Shown piece after piece: positions 8,752 to 18,224 of a stretch of 64,000 bases of DNA; position 1 is the first letter of the stretch, and the number at the start of each line of letters is the position of its first letter. Made by a program: the position numbers and the translations under genes. The DNA lies in contig NZ_JBNAGJ010000006.1 of assembly GCF_049803795.1 (NCBI RefSeq), positions 62,001 through 126,000 of the forward strand, in the 5' to 3' direction. The notes under the pieces were generated by a model. That model did no database searches and was not told where the DNA came from. It worked only from the letters and a program-made list of their open reading frames with translations. Origin of the DNA: Thalassobius sp002708925. Lineage in GTDB: Bacteria > Pseudomonadota > Alphaproteobacteria > Rhodobacterales > Rhodobacteraceae.

Positions 8752-11258
8752 CACAGGCCCTCCAGCAGTGCGGCCAGGTCTTCGTCCATGTCTTCATCCA
8801 AGTCGTCGCCGGTGCCATCCTCGTCATCGCCAAATCCGGCCAAGAGCGCGTCGAGGTCATCTTCATCCTCGGCGCTCTCGGGATCGAGGCCAAGGGCGTC
8901 ACCGCCGTCATCATCGTCCAGATCGAAGTCCAGATCCCCGAACCCGTCCAGATCCTCGTTTTCGGGGTCGTCTGCCGGATCGTCCGTCCCCGTGTCACTG
9001 CTTGGGGCCGTGGGGGTGAGTGTCCCGTCGATCGCGGCATCCGTGGTATGGGGCTGGGCGGTTTCATTCTGGGCCTGCCCCCAGGGCCCGGCCAGCATCC
9101 CCGGCCCAAGCCCCTGAAACGAGCCTTGTCGCACCTCGTTACGGCCCTTGATCGAGAGCAGCGGGATATACCCCCGCGCCACGACCTCGGCCATCGTCCG
9201 GGTGGTCAGCAGCCGCTCGGTGCAGGGCAGGGCAATCTGATCGCCATATTGATCGGTCATATAATGAAAGGGCATGTCGCCGGCGCTCATGACTGTGCCC
9301 AGCTGCATGTCTTTGCCGCCTTGGGTTGCCGTTTCGGCCATCAGAATCGCGCTCAGCACAACCGGGTTGGCCCATAGCATTCCTTTCAGCCCCTCGCGCA
9401 GGGTGAATTCCTCGTAATCGAAGGGCTCTACCGGGTCGGTCTTGGTCCCATAGGGCAGCCGCAGCAGGAAACGGGGTGCGGCCAGGCCGACAAAGGATGC
9501 CTCGGGCAGGGCGCGCAGCGCATCCCAGGCCTGGGCCACCAGCGGGTTGCGCTCGTGCTTTGGCACCTCCAGAAATTTCGGCGAGATCGCCGCCAGGAAC
9601 GGAGCGTTCATCCAGTTGCAGATCTTGGCCATTCGGGCCATCAGCTGCGCATGGGGCGGGGTTTCTTCCAGCGTATACAGGCCGAACACCGCCGAAAGAG
9701 GCCCCTGCGCGGCGTCAAGACGGGGCTCTTCGGCCAGCAGCCGGAACAGGCCGGATTCGCCCAGATCTTCCTGCGCTGACAGATCGGCGGCCCATTCTTC
9801 GGCCGAGACGTCATACAGCACGATATCCAGCGCCGCCCCGGTGGGAATCCGGCGCGCCATAAGGTCAAGCGCGCGCCAGGTGCTTTCCAGCGCCTGAAAA
9901 TCCGGATGGTGCAGGATTGCGCTCATCGCGCCCGAGATCGCGGCATCCACAGCGGCCAGCATGGCCGGCTGCGCGGGGTCCGGCGCGGTCTGAACGAAGG
10001 GGCCGACAATGCGCCCGATCAGCGCCTGCGCGGGCGAGGCACTGCGCAAGTTGCCGGTCATATCCCCGATCAGGGCGCCAAAGTCGGACAGCCTGCGGTC
10101 GGCGGGCACGGTGGCCCCCCGTGCGCGGGGTTTCGGGGTCAGGTTAAGATCGCCGAACGCCTCGGCCCAGTCTTGCAGCTCGGCGATGGCCTGGGCGCCA
10201 TCCCCCCTGGCCACCCGCTGACGCAGGGCGGCCAGTTCTTCAAAAAGCGACACGTTTTCATAGAGCTCATCCGGGTGCAGATCATCCAGCGTCCGTAGCG
10301 GCACCTCGATCCCGGCGCCATCCCTGCCAATGGGCAAAACCAGAGTGGTGGCGAAACGGGCAATCACATCGTCAATCGTATCGACATCGAATTTGATCGG
10401 TTTACGGGCGGCAAGAGCGTCCCCGGTTTCAAGCGCCCCCCGCGCGGCGCGGCCAGTGAAATCGCCAAGAATGGCGATGCGGAATTTCTTTTGCGGCGCA
10501 TCGCGGTCTTCGGGTTGGGGCGTGGTCAGAATGCCGAAAGGATCGGAGTCTTCGGCGGGTTTGTCCCCGTCGGCGCCCATATCTGCCGGAAAATCGTCCA
10601 GCTCGGCGTCGGTCGTGTCACTGTCCTCCTCAAGAAGATCCAGCATATCATCTTCGCTTGCATCCGCAGTTTGCGAAACAAGAGTATCGAGGTCATCCTG
10701 CGGGTTGTCTGCCGTGCTCTTGTCTTCGTTCAGCGCGGCCAGGATGGCATCTGTCTGGTCCGGCGTTTCTGCGGGCAGGCTGTCACACATAGCACAGAGC
10801 GCCTCGGGATCGGCGATCAGCCGGGCGATCAGCTCTTCGGTGCCCGATTTGCCATCCATATAGGTGGTCAGATGCTGAAGCCGGGTTCGGGCCGCCAGCA
10901 GCGTCTTCAGCGCGGGCACTTTGCGGGCCACGGCGGCGGGGGAAAAATCGTCGATGCTGTTAAAGCTCAGATCGACCGGCAGATTGCCCTGCCCGGTCAG
11001 GGTGTTGGGCACGGCAAAGGTGGCACGGGGCTGGATGGCCCGCATCCTTGCATCAAAATTATCGACGTCGATTTCAAGGAACTTACGGTCAGCCACGGCC
11101 GGGACGGGCAGATCGGATTTACCGGCCAGATCGGCCATCACCCCCATGACAAAGGGAAGCTGGATTTGCTTTTCCGCGCCGTACAGCTCCACATCATATT
11201 CGATCTGGACGCGGGGGGCGCGGTTGCGGGCGACGAATTTCTGACCGCTGGTTGACAT
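8751..11258 (-). CDS. Fused sheath-like protein: TssB + TssB-like + TssC-like + acidic tail
   Basis: An 835-residue protein. Residues 1-158 are closely similar to the separate TssB of this cluster (shared KFxARNRAPRVQIEYDVE, LPFVMGV, DRKFLEIDVDNFD, YMDGK). Residues 160-255 are an acidic linker. Residues 257-350 look like a second, diverged TssB domain (FRIAILGDFTGR, RKPIKFDVDTIDD, PLRTLDDLHPDELYENV). Residues 421-715 match TssC (ILHHPDFQALESTWRAL, LPYGTKTDPVEPFDYEE), but the C-terminal TssC region seen in the neighbour TssC is missing. Residues 755-835 are an Asp/Glu-rich tail. The start was chosen by alignment with TssB and a GAGGAAG ribosome site; an ORF extension upstream has no homology. 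It probably cannot form a standard sheath alone. It may cap, nucleate or modify the sheath. Second TssC homologues occur in other alphaproteobacterial imp clusters. Confidence 0.85.
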   Translation of the reverse strand: MSTSGQKFVARNRAPRVQIEYDVELYGAEKQIQLPFVMGVMADLAGKSDLPVPAVADRKFLEIDVDNFDARMRAIQPRATFAVPNTLTGQGNLPVDLSFNSIDDFSPAAVARKVPALKTLLAARTRLQHLTTYMDGKSGTEELIARLIADPEALCAMCDSLPAETPDQTDAILAALNEDKSTADNPQDDLDTLVSQTADASEDDMLDLLEEDSDTTDAELDDFPADMGADGDKPAEDSDPFGILTTPQPEDRDAPQKKFRIAILGDFTGRAARGALETGDALAARKPIKFDVDTIDDVIARFATTLVLPIGRDGAGIEVPLRTLDDLHPDELYENVSLFEELAALRQRVARGDGAQAIAELQDWAEAFGDLNLTPKPRARGATVPADRRLSDFGALIGDMTGNLRSASPAQALIGRIVGPFVQTAPDPAQPAMLAAVDAAISGAMSAILHHPDFQALESTWRALDLMARRIPTGAALDIVLYDVSAEEWAADLSAQEDLGESGLFRLLAEEPRLDAAQGPLSAVFGLYTLEETPPHAQLMARMAKICNWMNAPFLAAISPKFLEVPKHERNPLVAQAWDALRALPEASFVGLAAPRFLLRLPYGTKTDPVEPFDYEEFTLREGLKGMLWANPVVLSAILMAETATQGGKDMQLGTVMSAGDMPFHYMTDQYGDQIALPCTERLLTTRTMAEVVARGYIPLLSIKGRNEVRQGSFQGLGPGMLAGPWGQAQNETAQPHTTDAAIDGTLTPTAPSSDTGTDDPADDPENEDLDGFGDLDFDLDDDDGGDALGLDPESAEDEDDLDALLAGFGDDEDGTGDDLDEDMDEDLAALLEGL

Positions 11259-11301
11259 GGGCTGGGCTTCCTCGGCAAAGACGGCTTTGAGATGTAAGTG
11301 C

Positions 11302-11332
11302 CGGGCGGGGCGCAGATGGTTCGCCCCGCCCG
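11302..11332. other. Perfect hairpin between clpV and the sheath-fusion gene
   Basis: Two 11-base arms (CGGGCGGGGCG and CGCCCCGCCCG) flank a 9-base loop in the 103-base gap between clpV and the fusion gene. On the transcribed (minus) strand there is no T-run after it, so it is more likely an mRNA stability or processing element, or a Rho-dependent pause, than a simple terminator. Confidence 0.5.
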
Positions 11333-11361
11333 ACAAAAATCACAGCCAGGGCCGCCGCAGG

Positions 11362-14004
11362 TCAGTCGAAGGCATAGGTGAACTCGGCCCCGGTCACATC
11401 CACGGCCAGGCGGCCAAGGGGCGTGCCGCTGATCTGGCGGGTCAGCACCTCGGTCGAGAGAGCGGGCAGCATCGTGTTGGTCACAATCGCGTCGATCATA
11501 CGCCCGCCGCTTTCGACCTCTTGGCAGCGCGAGACGATCAGATCCACCACATCATCCGAATAGGTGAAGGGCACGCCGTGGGCTTCGTCCACGCGGCGGA
11601 CGATCCGGTCCAGTTGCAGGCGGGTGATCTGGCCGATCATATCGGGCGAGAGCGGATAATAGGGGATTGTCACCATCCGCCCCAACAACGCGGGCGGGAA
11701 AACCTGTAATAAAGGATCGCGCAGCGCCTTGGCCATGCCATCGGGATCGGGCATCAGATCGGGATCGGCGCACAGGTCCATGATGACCTCTGATCCGACA
11801 TTCGAGGTCAGCAGGATCAGCGTGTTGCGGAAATCAATCATCCGCCCTTCGCCATCTTCCATCATGCCCTTATCGAAAACCTGAAAGAACATCTCGTGCA
11901 CGTCCGGGTGCGCCTTTTCCACCTCGTCCAGCAGGACCACGGAATAGGGGCGGCGGCGCACGGCTTCCGTCAGGACGCCGCCCTCGCCATAGCCGACATA
12001 GCCCGGAGGCGCGCCTTTGAGCGAACTGACGGTGTGCGCCTCTTGGTATTCGGACATGTTGATGGTGATGACGTTCTGCTCGCCGCCATACAGGGTTTCG
12101 GCAATGGCCAGCGCGGTTTCCGTTTTGCCCACGCCGGATGTGCCGGCCAGCAGGAAAACCCCAACGGGTTTCGAGGGGTTATCCAGCCCCGCGCGCGAGG
12201 ATTTGACCCGTTTTGCGATCATCTCCATGGCGTGATCCTGGCCGATCACCCGCTTGGACAGGTGGTCCGACAGGTTCAGCACGGTGCGCATTTCGTCCTT
12301 GACCATCCGGCCGACGGGAATGCCCGTCCAATCCGCCACAACCGCGCCGACAGCGGCGGCATCCACAATGGGCAGCATCATCGGCGTCTCCCCTTGCAGG
12401 GTTTCCAGCTCGGCCTGGGTGGTTTTGAGCTCGGCCAGCGCGGCGGCGCGGTTTTCGGCTTCTTCGTCGCTGCGTAGCTGGGCGCGCAGGTCCATCAGGC
12501 GGGCGACCAGGGCTTTCTCGGCCTCCCAGCGTTCGGTCAGTTGGGTCAGCTCGGTCTGGGCCTGGGTCAGGGCTTGGGTTGCGGTGTCGCGGCGGGTGCC
12601 GATGTCGGCCCCGGCGGTCTCATCACGGGTGATGATCTCTAGTTCCGTGGTGATCCCGTCGATCCGGCGGCGGCAATCATCGACGGGGGCGGGCACCGCA
12701 TGGAGCGAAATACCGACGCGGGCGCAGGCGGTATCCAGCACGCTGACCGATTTGTCGGGCAACTGCCGCGCCGGGATATAGCGGGCAGACAGGCGGATCG
12801 CGGCCAAGAGCGCCTCGTCCAAGATCTGCACTTTGTGGTGATTTTCCAGCATGTTAGACGTGCCGCGCATCATCAGAAGCGCCTTGGCCTCGTCCGGTTC
12901 ATCCACCTGCACCACCTGAAAACGGCGCGTCAGGGCGGGGTCTTTCTCGATGTGCTTTTTATATTCAGCCCATGTGGTTGCGCCGATGGTGCGCAGGGTG
13001 CCCCGTGCCAGCGCGGGTTTCAGTAGGTTGGCAGCGTCCCCGGTGCCCGCGGCCCCGCCAGCGCCCACCAGAGTGTGTGTTTCATCCACAAACAACAGGA
13101 TCGGGCGGGGGCTGGACTGAACCTCTTCGATCACCTGCCGCAGCCGCTGTTCAAACTCGCCCTTCATCGAGGCCCCGGCCTGCAAAAGCCCCACATCAAG
13201 CGACAAAAGCCGTGCCTGGGCCAGCGCCGGGGGCACGTCCCCGCGCGCGATCCGCAGGGCCAGACCCTCGACAATCGCGGTCTTGCCGACCCCGGCCTCG
13301 CCCGTCAGGATCGGGTTATTTTGGCGGCGGCGGGTCAGCACGTCGATGACCTGGCGGATCTCATCATCGCGGCCCACGATCGGGTCGATCTCTCCGGCTT
13401 CGGCCCGCGCGGTCATGTCGGTGCAGAAGGTCGCCAGCGCCTCGCCGCTTTCGGCTTGCGGGGCCATGGCTGCCGCCGATGTGCCCGGATCGCCCAGATG
13501 CGAGCCATCCTGCGCCGTCAGCCCGGTCTCTGGCGATCCGGCCACTGCATCGTCGAAGTTGCGGGTCAGCGCGCGCGAGTCAATGCCGGCCAGCTCAGGC
13601 GAAATGCCTTGCAGCACGCGCGACAGGCCCGCGCTGGTCAGCATCCCCAAGAGCAGATGCCCGGTGCGGACCTGAGACACCCCAAAGCCCAGCGTGGCGT
13701 GAATCCAGGCGCGCTCGACGCATTCCTCCAGATGGGGCGACAGGTCCGAGATCGCCGTCGCCCCGCGCGGCAACGCATCCAGCGCGCGTTGCAATTGGGT
13801 GGCGATGCGCCCGGCGTCCAGATCGAAAAACCGGATGATCCGGTGCAGATCGCTGTCCTGATCCTTGAGAATCTGATGCAGGTAATGGGCCAGCTCGACA
13901 TAGGGATTGCCGCGCATTTTACAAAAGACGGTGGCGCTTTCGATGGATTGAAACGCGCGGGAGTTGAGCTTGCCAAACAGGGCTATACGGTTGATTTCAG
14001 ACAT
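11362..14004 (-). CDS. clpV: ClpV (TssH) sheath-disassembly AAA+ ATPase
   Basis: ClpV recycles contracted TssB/TssC sheaths. The 880-residue protein has an N-terminal Clp-type domain (about 1-150), a first AAA+ domain with Walker A GEAGVGKT and Walker B LLFVDETH, a coiled middle domain (about 410-520), and a second AAA+ domain with GTSGVGKT and VVLLDEVEKAHPD. The length is normal for the ClpV1 family. It is encoded between tssG and the sheath-fusion gene. The ClpV N-domain normally recognises a helix of TssC, or of TagJ in some systems; both partners are encoded here. Confidence 0.97.
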   Translation of the reverse strand: MSEINRIALFGKLNSRAFQSIESATVFCKMRGNPYVELAHYLHQILKDQDSDLHRIIRFFDLDAGRIATQLQRALDALPRGATAISDLSPHLEECVERAWIHATLGFGVSQVRTGHLLLGMLTSAGLSRVLQGISPELAGIDSRALTRNFDDAVAGSPETGLTAQDGSHLGDPGTSAAAMAPQAESGEALATFCTDMTARAEAGEIDPIVGRDDEIRQVIDVLTRRRQNNPILTGEAGVGKTAIVEGLALRIARGDVPPALAQARLLSLDVGLLQAGASMKGEFEQRLRQVIEEVQSSPRPILLFVDETHTLVGAGGAAGTGDAANLLKPALARGTLRTIGATTWAEYKKHIEKDPALTRRFQVVQVDEPDEAKALLMMRGTSNMLENHHKVQILDEALLAAIRLSARYIPARQLPDKSVSVLDTACARVGISLHAVPAPVDDCRRRIDGITTELEIITRDETAGADIGTRRDTATQALTQAQTELTQLTERWEAEKALVARLMDLRAQLRSDEEAENRAAALAELKTTQAELETLQGETPMMLPIVDAAAVGAVVADWTGIPVGRMVKDEMRTVLNLSDHLSKRVIGQDHAMEMIAKRVKSSRAGLDNPSKPVGVFLLAGTSGVGKTETALAIAETLYGGEQNVITINMSEYQEAHTVSSLKGAPPGYVGYGEGGVLTEAVRRRPYSVVLLDEVEKAHPDVHEMFFQVFDKGMMEDGEGRMIDFRNTLILLTSNVGSEVIMDLCADPDLMPDPDGMAKALRDPLLQVFPPALLGRMVTIPYYPLSPDMIGQITRLQLDRIVRRVDEAHGVPFTYSDDVVDLIVSRCQEVESGGRMIDAIVTNTMLPALSTEVLTRQISGTPLGRLAVDVTGAEFTYAFD

Positions 14005-14012
14005 GTTTTATC

Positions 14013-15032
14013 TCACATTACAGGGGAGAGTGGGGGGCTGAGGCACAGATCGTCGGCATTTCCGGGCGGGCGCTGACCGATCCAGGCCGTCCGGCCCAGC
14101 GTCGCCGCCTGGCCGAGGATCGCCGGGGGCACCTCGCTGGACAGAAGGATCAGGTTCGCCTCCCATTCCAGCGTGTCGCCGGCATAATTGCGGATGATCG
14201 CGGCCAGCCGTTTGTAGCCTTTCGTGCCGGGCAGAAGGCTTTTGTAATCGGCCAGCGACATCGGGCCGATGCGCACCCGGAATTTAGAGGCGCGGCTCCA
14301 GAATCTTTCGCCCAGATTGGCATTCTGGCCCAGTGTCACGGCGCCCAGCTGGCCCCGGTCATGGGGTTCCAGATGCAGCCAGGAGCCAACGAAACTGTCG
14401 ATCTGAACCTCGGCTCCGGTCATGCCGGACAGGATCGCCGACAGCCCGGATTCGCTGCGCGGGGCGGCGGCCAGCAGCCCGGCGTAATGGCGCTTGGCCA
14501 CGTCCGGCATGGCGTCACGGTCCTCAAAGGCCTCTCCGGCGACACCGGCAAAGGCCGAGATCATCTGCCCAAACCCATCCTCGCCCGGTCGGTCAAAACT
14601 GGCGGCGGGCTGGCCGCTGGCCCAGGCGCGATACAGCAGCGACAGCATCCGATGGTGAAACATGTCGGCAAAAGCGACAAAGGTTGCGTCATTGTGATTA
14701 CGCTGCCGGTCACGGGCATATTCGGTCAGGTGCAGCGGGAGCGCGCCCGAGGGTCCGAACAGGCCGAACATCTGCTGGCTTAGCTGCCCCGGTCCGTCCT
14801 GATCCTGCGGGGCGAAGCCGGTGATCGTGGCGGGGGGAAAGGCCAGATCGGCCGCTTGTGTCAGGCGTACCGGGTCTTCTGACGGGCGGCGCGACTGGCC
14901 CAGCTTGGGGCTTTGGGGATGCGCGGCCTCGATCAGGCGCAGGGCTTGAAAGATGTGATAGGCCTGGGGTGTCTGAACAAGCGGCTCCAGCCGGGTCAGA
15001 TCAGCACCTTGCGGCCGCTTTTGGCCTTCCAT
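14013..15032 (-). CDS. tssG: TssG baseplate protein
   Basis: TssG forms the baseplate wedge with TssF and TssE. The 339-residue protein has the family N-terminal pattern YHIFQALRLIEAAHP and AFPPATITGF, the LPLHLTEYARDR segment, and a C-terminal RIGPMSLADYKSLLPG motif. Its start overlaps the end of tssF by 37 bases, as is common for F-G pairs. Nothing unusual was seen. Confidence 0.95.
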   Translation of the reverse strand: MEGQKRPQGADLTRLEPLVQTPQAYHIFQALRLIEAAHPQSPKLGQSRRPSEDPVRLTQAADLAFPPATITGFAPQDQDGPGQLSQQMFGLFGPSGALPLHLTEYARDRQRNHNDATFVAFADMFHHRMLSLLYRAWASGQPAASFDRPGEDGFGQMISAFAGVAGEAFEDRDAMPDVAKRHYAGLLAAAPRSESGLSAILSGMTGAEVQIDSFVGSWLHLEPHDRGQLGAVTLGQNANLGERFWSRASKFRVRIGPMSLADYKSLLPGTKGYKRLAAIIRNYAGDTLEWEANLILLSSEVPPAILGQAATLGRTAWIGQRPPGNADDLCLSPPLSPVM

Positions 15033-16870
15033 CGGGCGATATCTCCGCGCTGGGTCGAATGAATCGAGGTTTCGGTGAAGGAATTCAGCGCCACATAGCG
15101 GGCAAAGAACGATTCAAGCACGGCCCCAAACAGGTAACAGCCGGTGCCTTCGAAATAGCTTTCGTCAAAGCCGACACGGATTTCCAGGCCGCGCACTGCG
15201 GTGCTGAGCACCCCATCGGACAGTCGCCGCACAATCGGCCGGGACGTGACCGAGGCCAGCCCCTCGACCTGTTTGGCCAGCGCCGGTTCGCCCAGTCGCG
15301 CATACAGGCCGACCAGTTCGCGCAGGGCTGCCGCCCCTTTGCCGCGGTCGGCATCGACCAAGGAAAGGTAATTGAGGCTCAGATGCGAGATCAGCTGCCA
15401 GGCCTGCTGCCCCTCGGCCAGCGCGGTGCGGGGCCGGGTGGGCGGCACAATGGCGCGGATGGCGTTCACCGGGCCGCCTTCGGGCAGGGTGAAATCCGTG
15501 TCTCCGCCCCCAAGCGGGGTGAGCATCGGCAGATCCCGATTGGTGCACAGCGCAGTGACCGCCAGTTGCCGGATGTCCTGACGGAACGGGGCCTGATGGG
15601 CGTCGGTCAGCGACAGGAACACATCCGAGCCCAGATAGGACGTCCGCGTTCCCCGCTGCTGCTGGCGCTCGGATCGCTGGCGCAAGCGCCGCCGCTGGCT
15701 ATAATAGGCCGCATGGCTGTCGCCCATTGGCGTGATATCACTGGGGCTGAAAAACGGCCGAATGGGTTGATCATCGCGGGCATCGGCACCAATTCCGGTG
15801 ACGCTTTCGATCTGGAAAATCTCGAAGTCCAGCGGGGCGGTTCGATCCACGATCACCGCCTGCTCGACATCGGCGGCATTCACATGCACCCGGTCGCAGC
15901 GTTTGCGAAACAGGTTGATCGCCGGAACTGCGTGCAGTTCGAAATGGTCGGGGGTGATGGCGGCAAGCGCGGGATTTCCGCTTTCCATCAGGATATAGAG
16001 GTCCAGATCCTGGCCGCTGCACCGGCTAAGCGCGGGGCCAAGCCCCAGCAGATCGACGAAAAAGAACCGCTGCGGCAGTGCGAAATATTCTTGCAACAGC
16101 CGGTAGCCCTCAAACGAGGCACCGGGCGTCGGCAAAAGCGCCTCATCGGGGCCAAAGCCCACGGGCTCGATGCCTGCGCCCAGATATTCCAGCCAATCGT
16201 CGCGCCGATCGGTCGAGCGCCCGGCCAACCCGATCCCGCGCCCCAGAAGCGCCTCGTATAGCTGCCAGGGCAGGGCCGCGCTGCCCCCCAGAAAGAGCCG
16301 CAGACGGTCCAGCGGCAGCTCGGAGATCGGGGCACCGTCGGTGCGGTGCAAGCGCAGCCGCAGCGCGGCCCTGGCCGGGGAATGGCGGCCGATGCCCGCT
16401 GCAACCAGATCGCCGCGCGCGTCGATATATTCGGCCTCGGTAACGCGAAGCGGCCAGAGCGTCAGATCCTGCCCGGTCGTGTAGATACAGGCAGTCTGCG
16501 CGCCCCCGCGTACCTGCCCGCGCAGCTGGGTGCCACGCGGGATGGTCACCCCGGCGGCAAGGTTGCCCTGACCGGCGTCGGGCTCCATCCGGGCGATTGT
16601 CATGGACGGAACGGGGGCCAGAAAATGCGGATAGACGATTTCCAGCATATTCTGGGTAAGATTTGGATATTGCAGGGATAATTCCAGCTGCACTCGCGCG
16701 GCCATAAAGGCGAACCCCTCCATCAGCCGTTCGACATAGGGGTCCATGACCTCCAGGCTGCCCATGCCAAGCCGGCCGGCGATCTTAGGATAGGCCGCAG
16801 CGAATTCATCGCCCATCTCGCGGATGAAGCCAAGTTCCTGCTCATAGTGTTTCAGAAGCCGCGTATCCAT
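14996..16870 (-). CDS. tssF: TssF baseplate protein
   Basis: TssF is the largest baseplate wedge subunit. The 624-residue protein opens with the strongly conserved LLKHYEQELGFIREMGDEFAAAYPKIAGRL and DPYVERLMEGFAFMAARVQL, and has the typical PHFLAPVPSM motif. The length is normal. It follows tssE after 4 bases and overlaps tssG. TssF, with TssG and TssE, attaches TssK to the spike hub. Confidence 0.97.
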   Translation of the reverse strand: MDTRLLKHYEQELGFIREMGDEFAAAYPKIAGRLGMGSLEVMDPYVERLMEGFAFMAARVQLELSLQYPNLTQNMLEIVYPHFLAPVPSMTIARMEPDAGQGNLAAGVTIPRGTQLRGQVRGGAQTACIYTTGQDLTLWPLRVTEAEYIDARGDLVAAGIGRHSPARAALRLRLHRTDGAPISELPLDRLRLFLGGSAALPWQLYEALLGRGIGLAGRSTDRRDDWLEYLGAGIEPVGFGPDEALLPTPGASFEGYRLLQEYFALPQRFFFVDLLGLGPALSRCSGQDLDLYILMESGNPALAAITPDHFELHAVPAINLFRKRCDRVHVNAADVEQAVIVDRTAPLDFEIFQIESVTGIGADARDDQPIRPFFSPSDITPMGDSHAAYYSQRRRLRQRSERQQQRGTRTSYLGSDVFLSLTDAHQAPFRQDIRQLAVTALCTNRDLPMLTPLGGGDTDFTLPEGGPVNAIRAIVPPTRPRTALAEGQQAWQLISHLSLNYLSLVDADRGKGAAALRELVGLYARLGEPALAKQVEGLASVTSRPIVRRLSDGVLSTAVRGLEIRVGFDESYFEGTGCYLFGAVLESFFARYVALNSFTETSIHSTQRGDIARWKAKSGRKVLI

Positions 16871-16874
16871 CGGG

Positions 16875-17372
16875 TCAGCCCTGCTTTTGTACGGTGACCT
16901 GGCCGGTGGTCACGTCCAGCTGGGTGCGCAGATACAGATCAAGCGGCACGGGTTCCGCCCATAGTTCGGCCCGGATATCGAAAGAGACAAGCGCCCCGCG
17001 CGCATCGCCGTCTTCCCGCAGGGATACCTCAAGGCTACCGGGTAGAAGCCGGGGCTCGAACCGCTCGATTGCGGTGCGGATGGCGGCGCGGATTTCGGCG
17101 GCGCGGGCATTGGTGGCGACACTGCCCGACACATCGGAAATACCGAAATTAATCACCGATCCGGCCGCCTGGGGGTGGTTTTCTGGGCTCAGATCTGTGC
17201 CGAAATTGGTGGTGTTCAGCAGCCAGTGCAGATCGCGCTGGATGATTTCGCGCAGCCGGGTGACATCAATGATCCAGGCGGCGCCGGTCTCAGAGCTGTG
17301 CTCGGGGGCGTCATCGGTCAGCCGGTCCAGCAGCGAGGGCTGCAACCGTTCAAGAAGGGCGCGATCAGCCAT
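16875..17372 (-). CDS. tssE: TssE (gp25-like) baseplate protein
   Basis: TssE is the gp25-like wedge protein that starts sheath polymerisation. The 165-residue product contains the family features LLDRL near the N-terminus, LREIIQRDLHWLLNT, and the gp25 core VINFGISDVSG followed by AIERFEPRLLPGSLEV. The chosen ATG overlaps the tagJ stop by 8 bases; a start 42 bases upstream would add an arginine-rich stretch not expected in the family. Confidence 0.93.
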   Translation of the reverse strand: MADRALLERLQPSLLDRLTDDAPEHSSETGAAWIIDVTRLREIIQRDLHWLLNTTNFGTDLSPENHPQAAGSVINFGISDVSGSVATNARAAEIRAAIRTAIERFEPRLLPGSLEVSLREDGDARGALVSFDIRAELWAEPVPLDLYLRTQLDVTTGQVTVQKQG

Positions 17373-18150
17373 CGTGACCGGCCGGCGTCGCGAGCGTGAT
17401 CTCGCGCACATCAAGAAGCGGGATATCGGCGTTTTGCGTCACAAACATCCGCTGACCCAGCCCGGTTCCGGTTTTGCTCCAGTCCGTGGCACGGGCCAGC
17501 GCATGAGGCCCCTCTAACGCCGCGCCGGGATAGCGGGTGGGGATCAGCCCGATCATGTCGGTGCCATCGGCCAAGGTCAGGGTGGCAGGCGTCCAAACCA
17601 TGTCGCGCAGATCGCTGGGCGCGTCGATGGTGATCCGGGCGATGTCGGAAAAGGGCAGCCAGACATAGGCGCCGTTCAGGATGATCTCAAGCACCGGGCC
17701 CAGCCGCGTATCGGCGTCGGCCAGCCAGTCAAAGGGCGCGCCGTTCAGCGTGCCGGGCGTGGCGGGGGCCTGATCCAGCGCGGCAGAGCGCAGGGGCCCC
17801 GCCCCCGCATCGCCTGCGATGTCCATCGTCAGAGCGCGGGCCAGATCGGCCAGCCAGCCTGGCGGATCCCCTCGAAAACCGGGGGTGGCCTTGCCGGTAA
17901 AGACGCGGTTGCGGTACACCTCGGCGACGATCGCCTCGCGGTACATTTGCGCCATCGTCTGGGCCGCCGGATCAAGGGTTGCGGCGGTTTTAAGCTGTTG
18001 AACGGCACGGGGCCAGTCGCAGGTCACGCAGAGCAGCTGAAACAGAAAGACACGCAGCTTTGCATCCGCCGGATTGGCGCGCACCTGGTCCCGAAGCGCA
18101 TCCAGCGCGCCATGGGGATCGCCTGATTTCAGCATGTCTTCGGCGGTCAT
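17365..18150 (-). CDS. tagJ: TagJ / ImpE family T6SS accessory protein
   Basis: TagJ (ImpE, HsiE) is an accessory protein that binds the sheath subunit TssB and can recruit ClpV in some systems. The 261-residue protein has an N-terminal helical TPR-like part (MLKSGDPHGALDALRDQVRANPADAKLRVFLFQLL) and a C-terminal ImpE domain (GAPFDWLADADTRLGPVLEIILNGAYVWLPFSDI, LIPTRYPGA). It is encoded between hcp and tssE. The ATG at 18150 starts where family homology begins; the longer open frame upstream runs through a hairpin region and is unlikely to be coding. Confidence 0.92.
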   Translation of the reverse strand: MTAEDMLKSGDPHGALDALRDQVRANPADAKLRVFLFQLLCVTCDWPRAVQQLKTAATLDPAAQTMAQMYREAIVAEVYRNRVFTGKATPGFRGDPPGWLADLARALTMDIAGDAGAGPLRSAALDQAPATPGTLNGAPFDWLADADTRLGPVLEIILNGAYVWLPFSDIARITIDAPSDLRDMVWTPATLTLADGTDMIGLIPTRYPGAALEGPHALARATDWSKTGTGLGQRMFVTQNADIPLLDVREITLATPAGHDG

Positions 18151-18178
18151 GTTCCGGGCCTCGTGATGGGAAAGGGGG

Positions 18179-18209
18179 GCGGATGCCGCGCGCAGGGCAG
18201 GGCATCCGC
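18179..18209. other. Hairpin downstream of hcp
   Basis: Two perfect 9-base arms (GCGGATGCC and GGCATCCGC) lie in the 74-base gap between hcp and tagJ. On the transcribed strand the right end is followed by a CCCCCC-TTT-CCC stretch, a poor T-run. It could partially end transcription or protect the hcp mRNA, which would help make the abundant Hcp in excess over the downstream baseplate genes. Confidence 0.5.
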
Positions 18210-18224
18210 AGACAGGGGCGGCCC

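Noticed and set aside
11259..11336. 26-codon upstream extension of the sheath-fusion gene
   Set aside because: It adds a stretch not found in TssB and overlaps the hairpin at 11302-11332; the start at 11258 aligns with TssB and has a good ribosome site.
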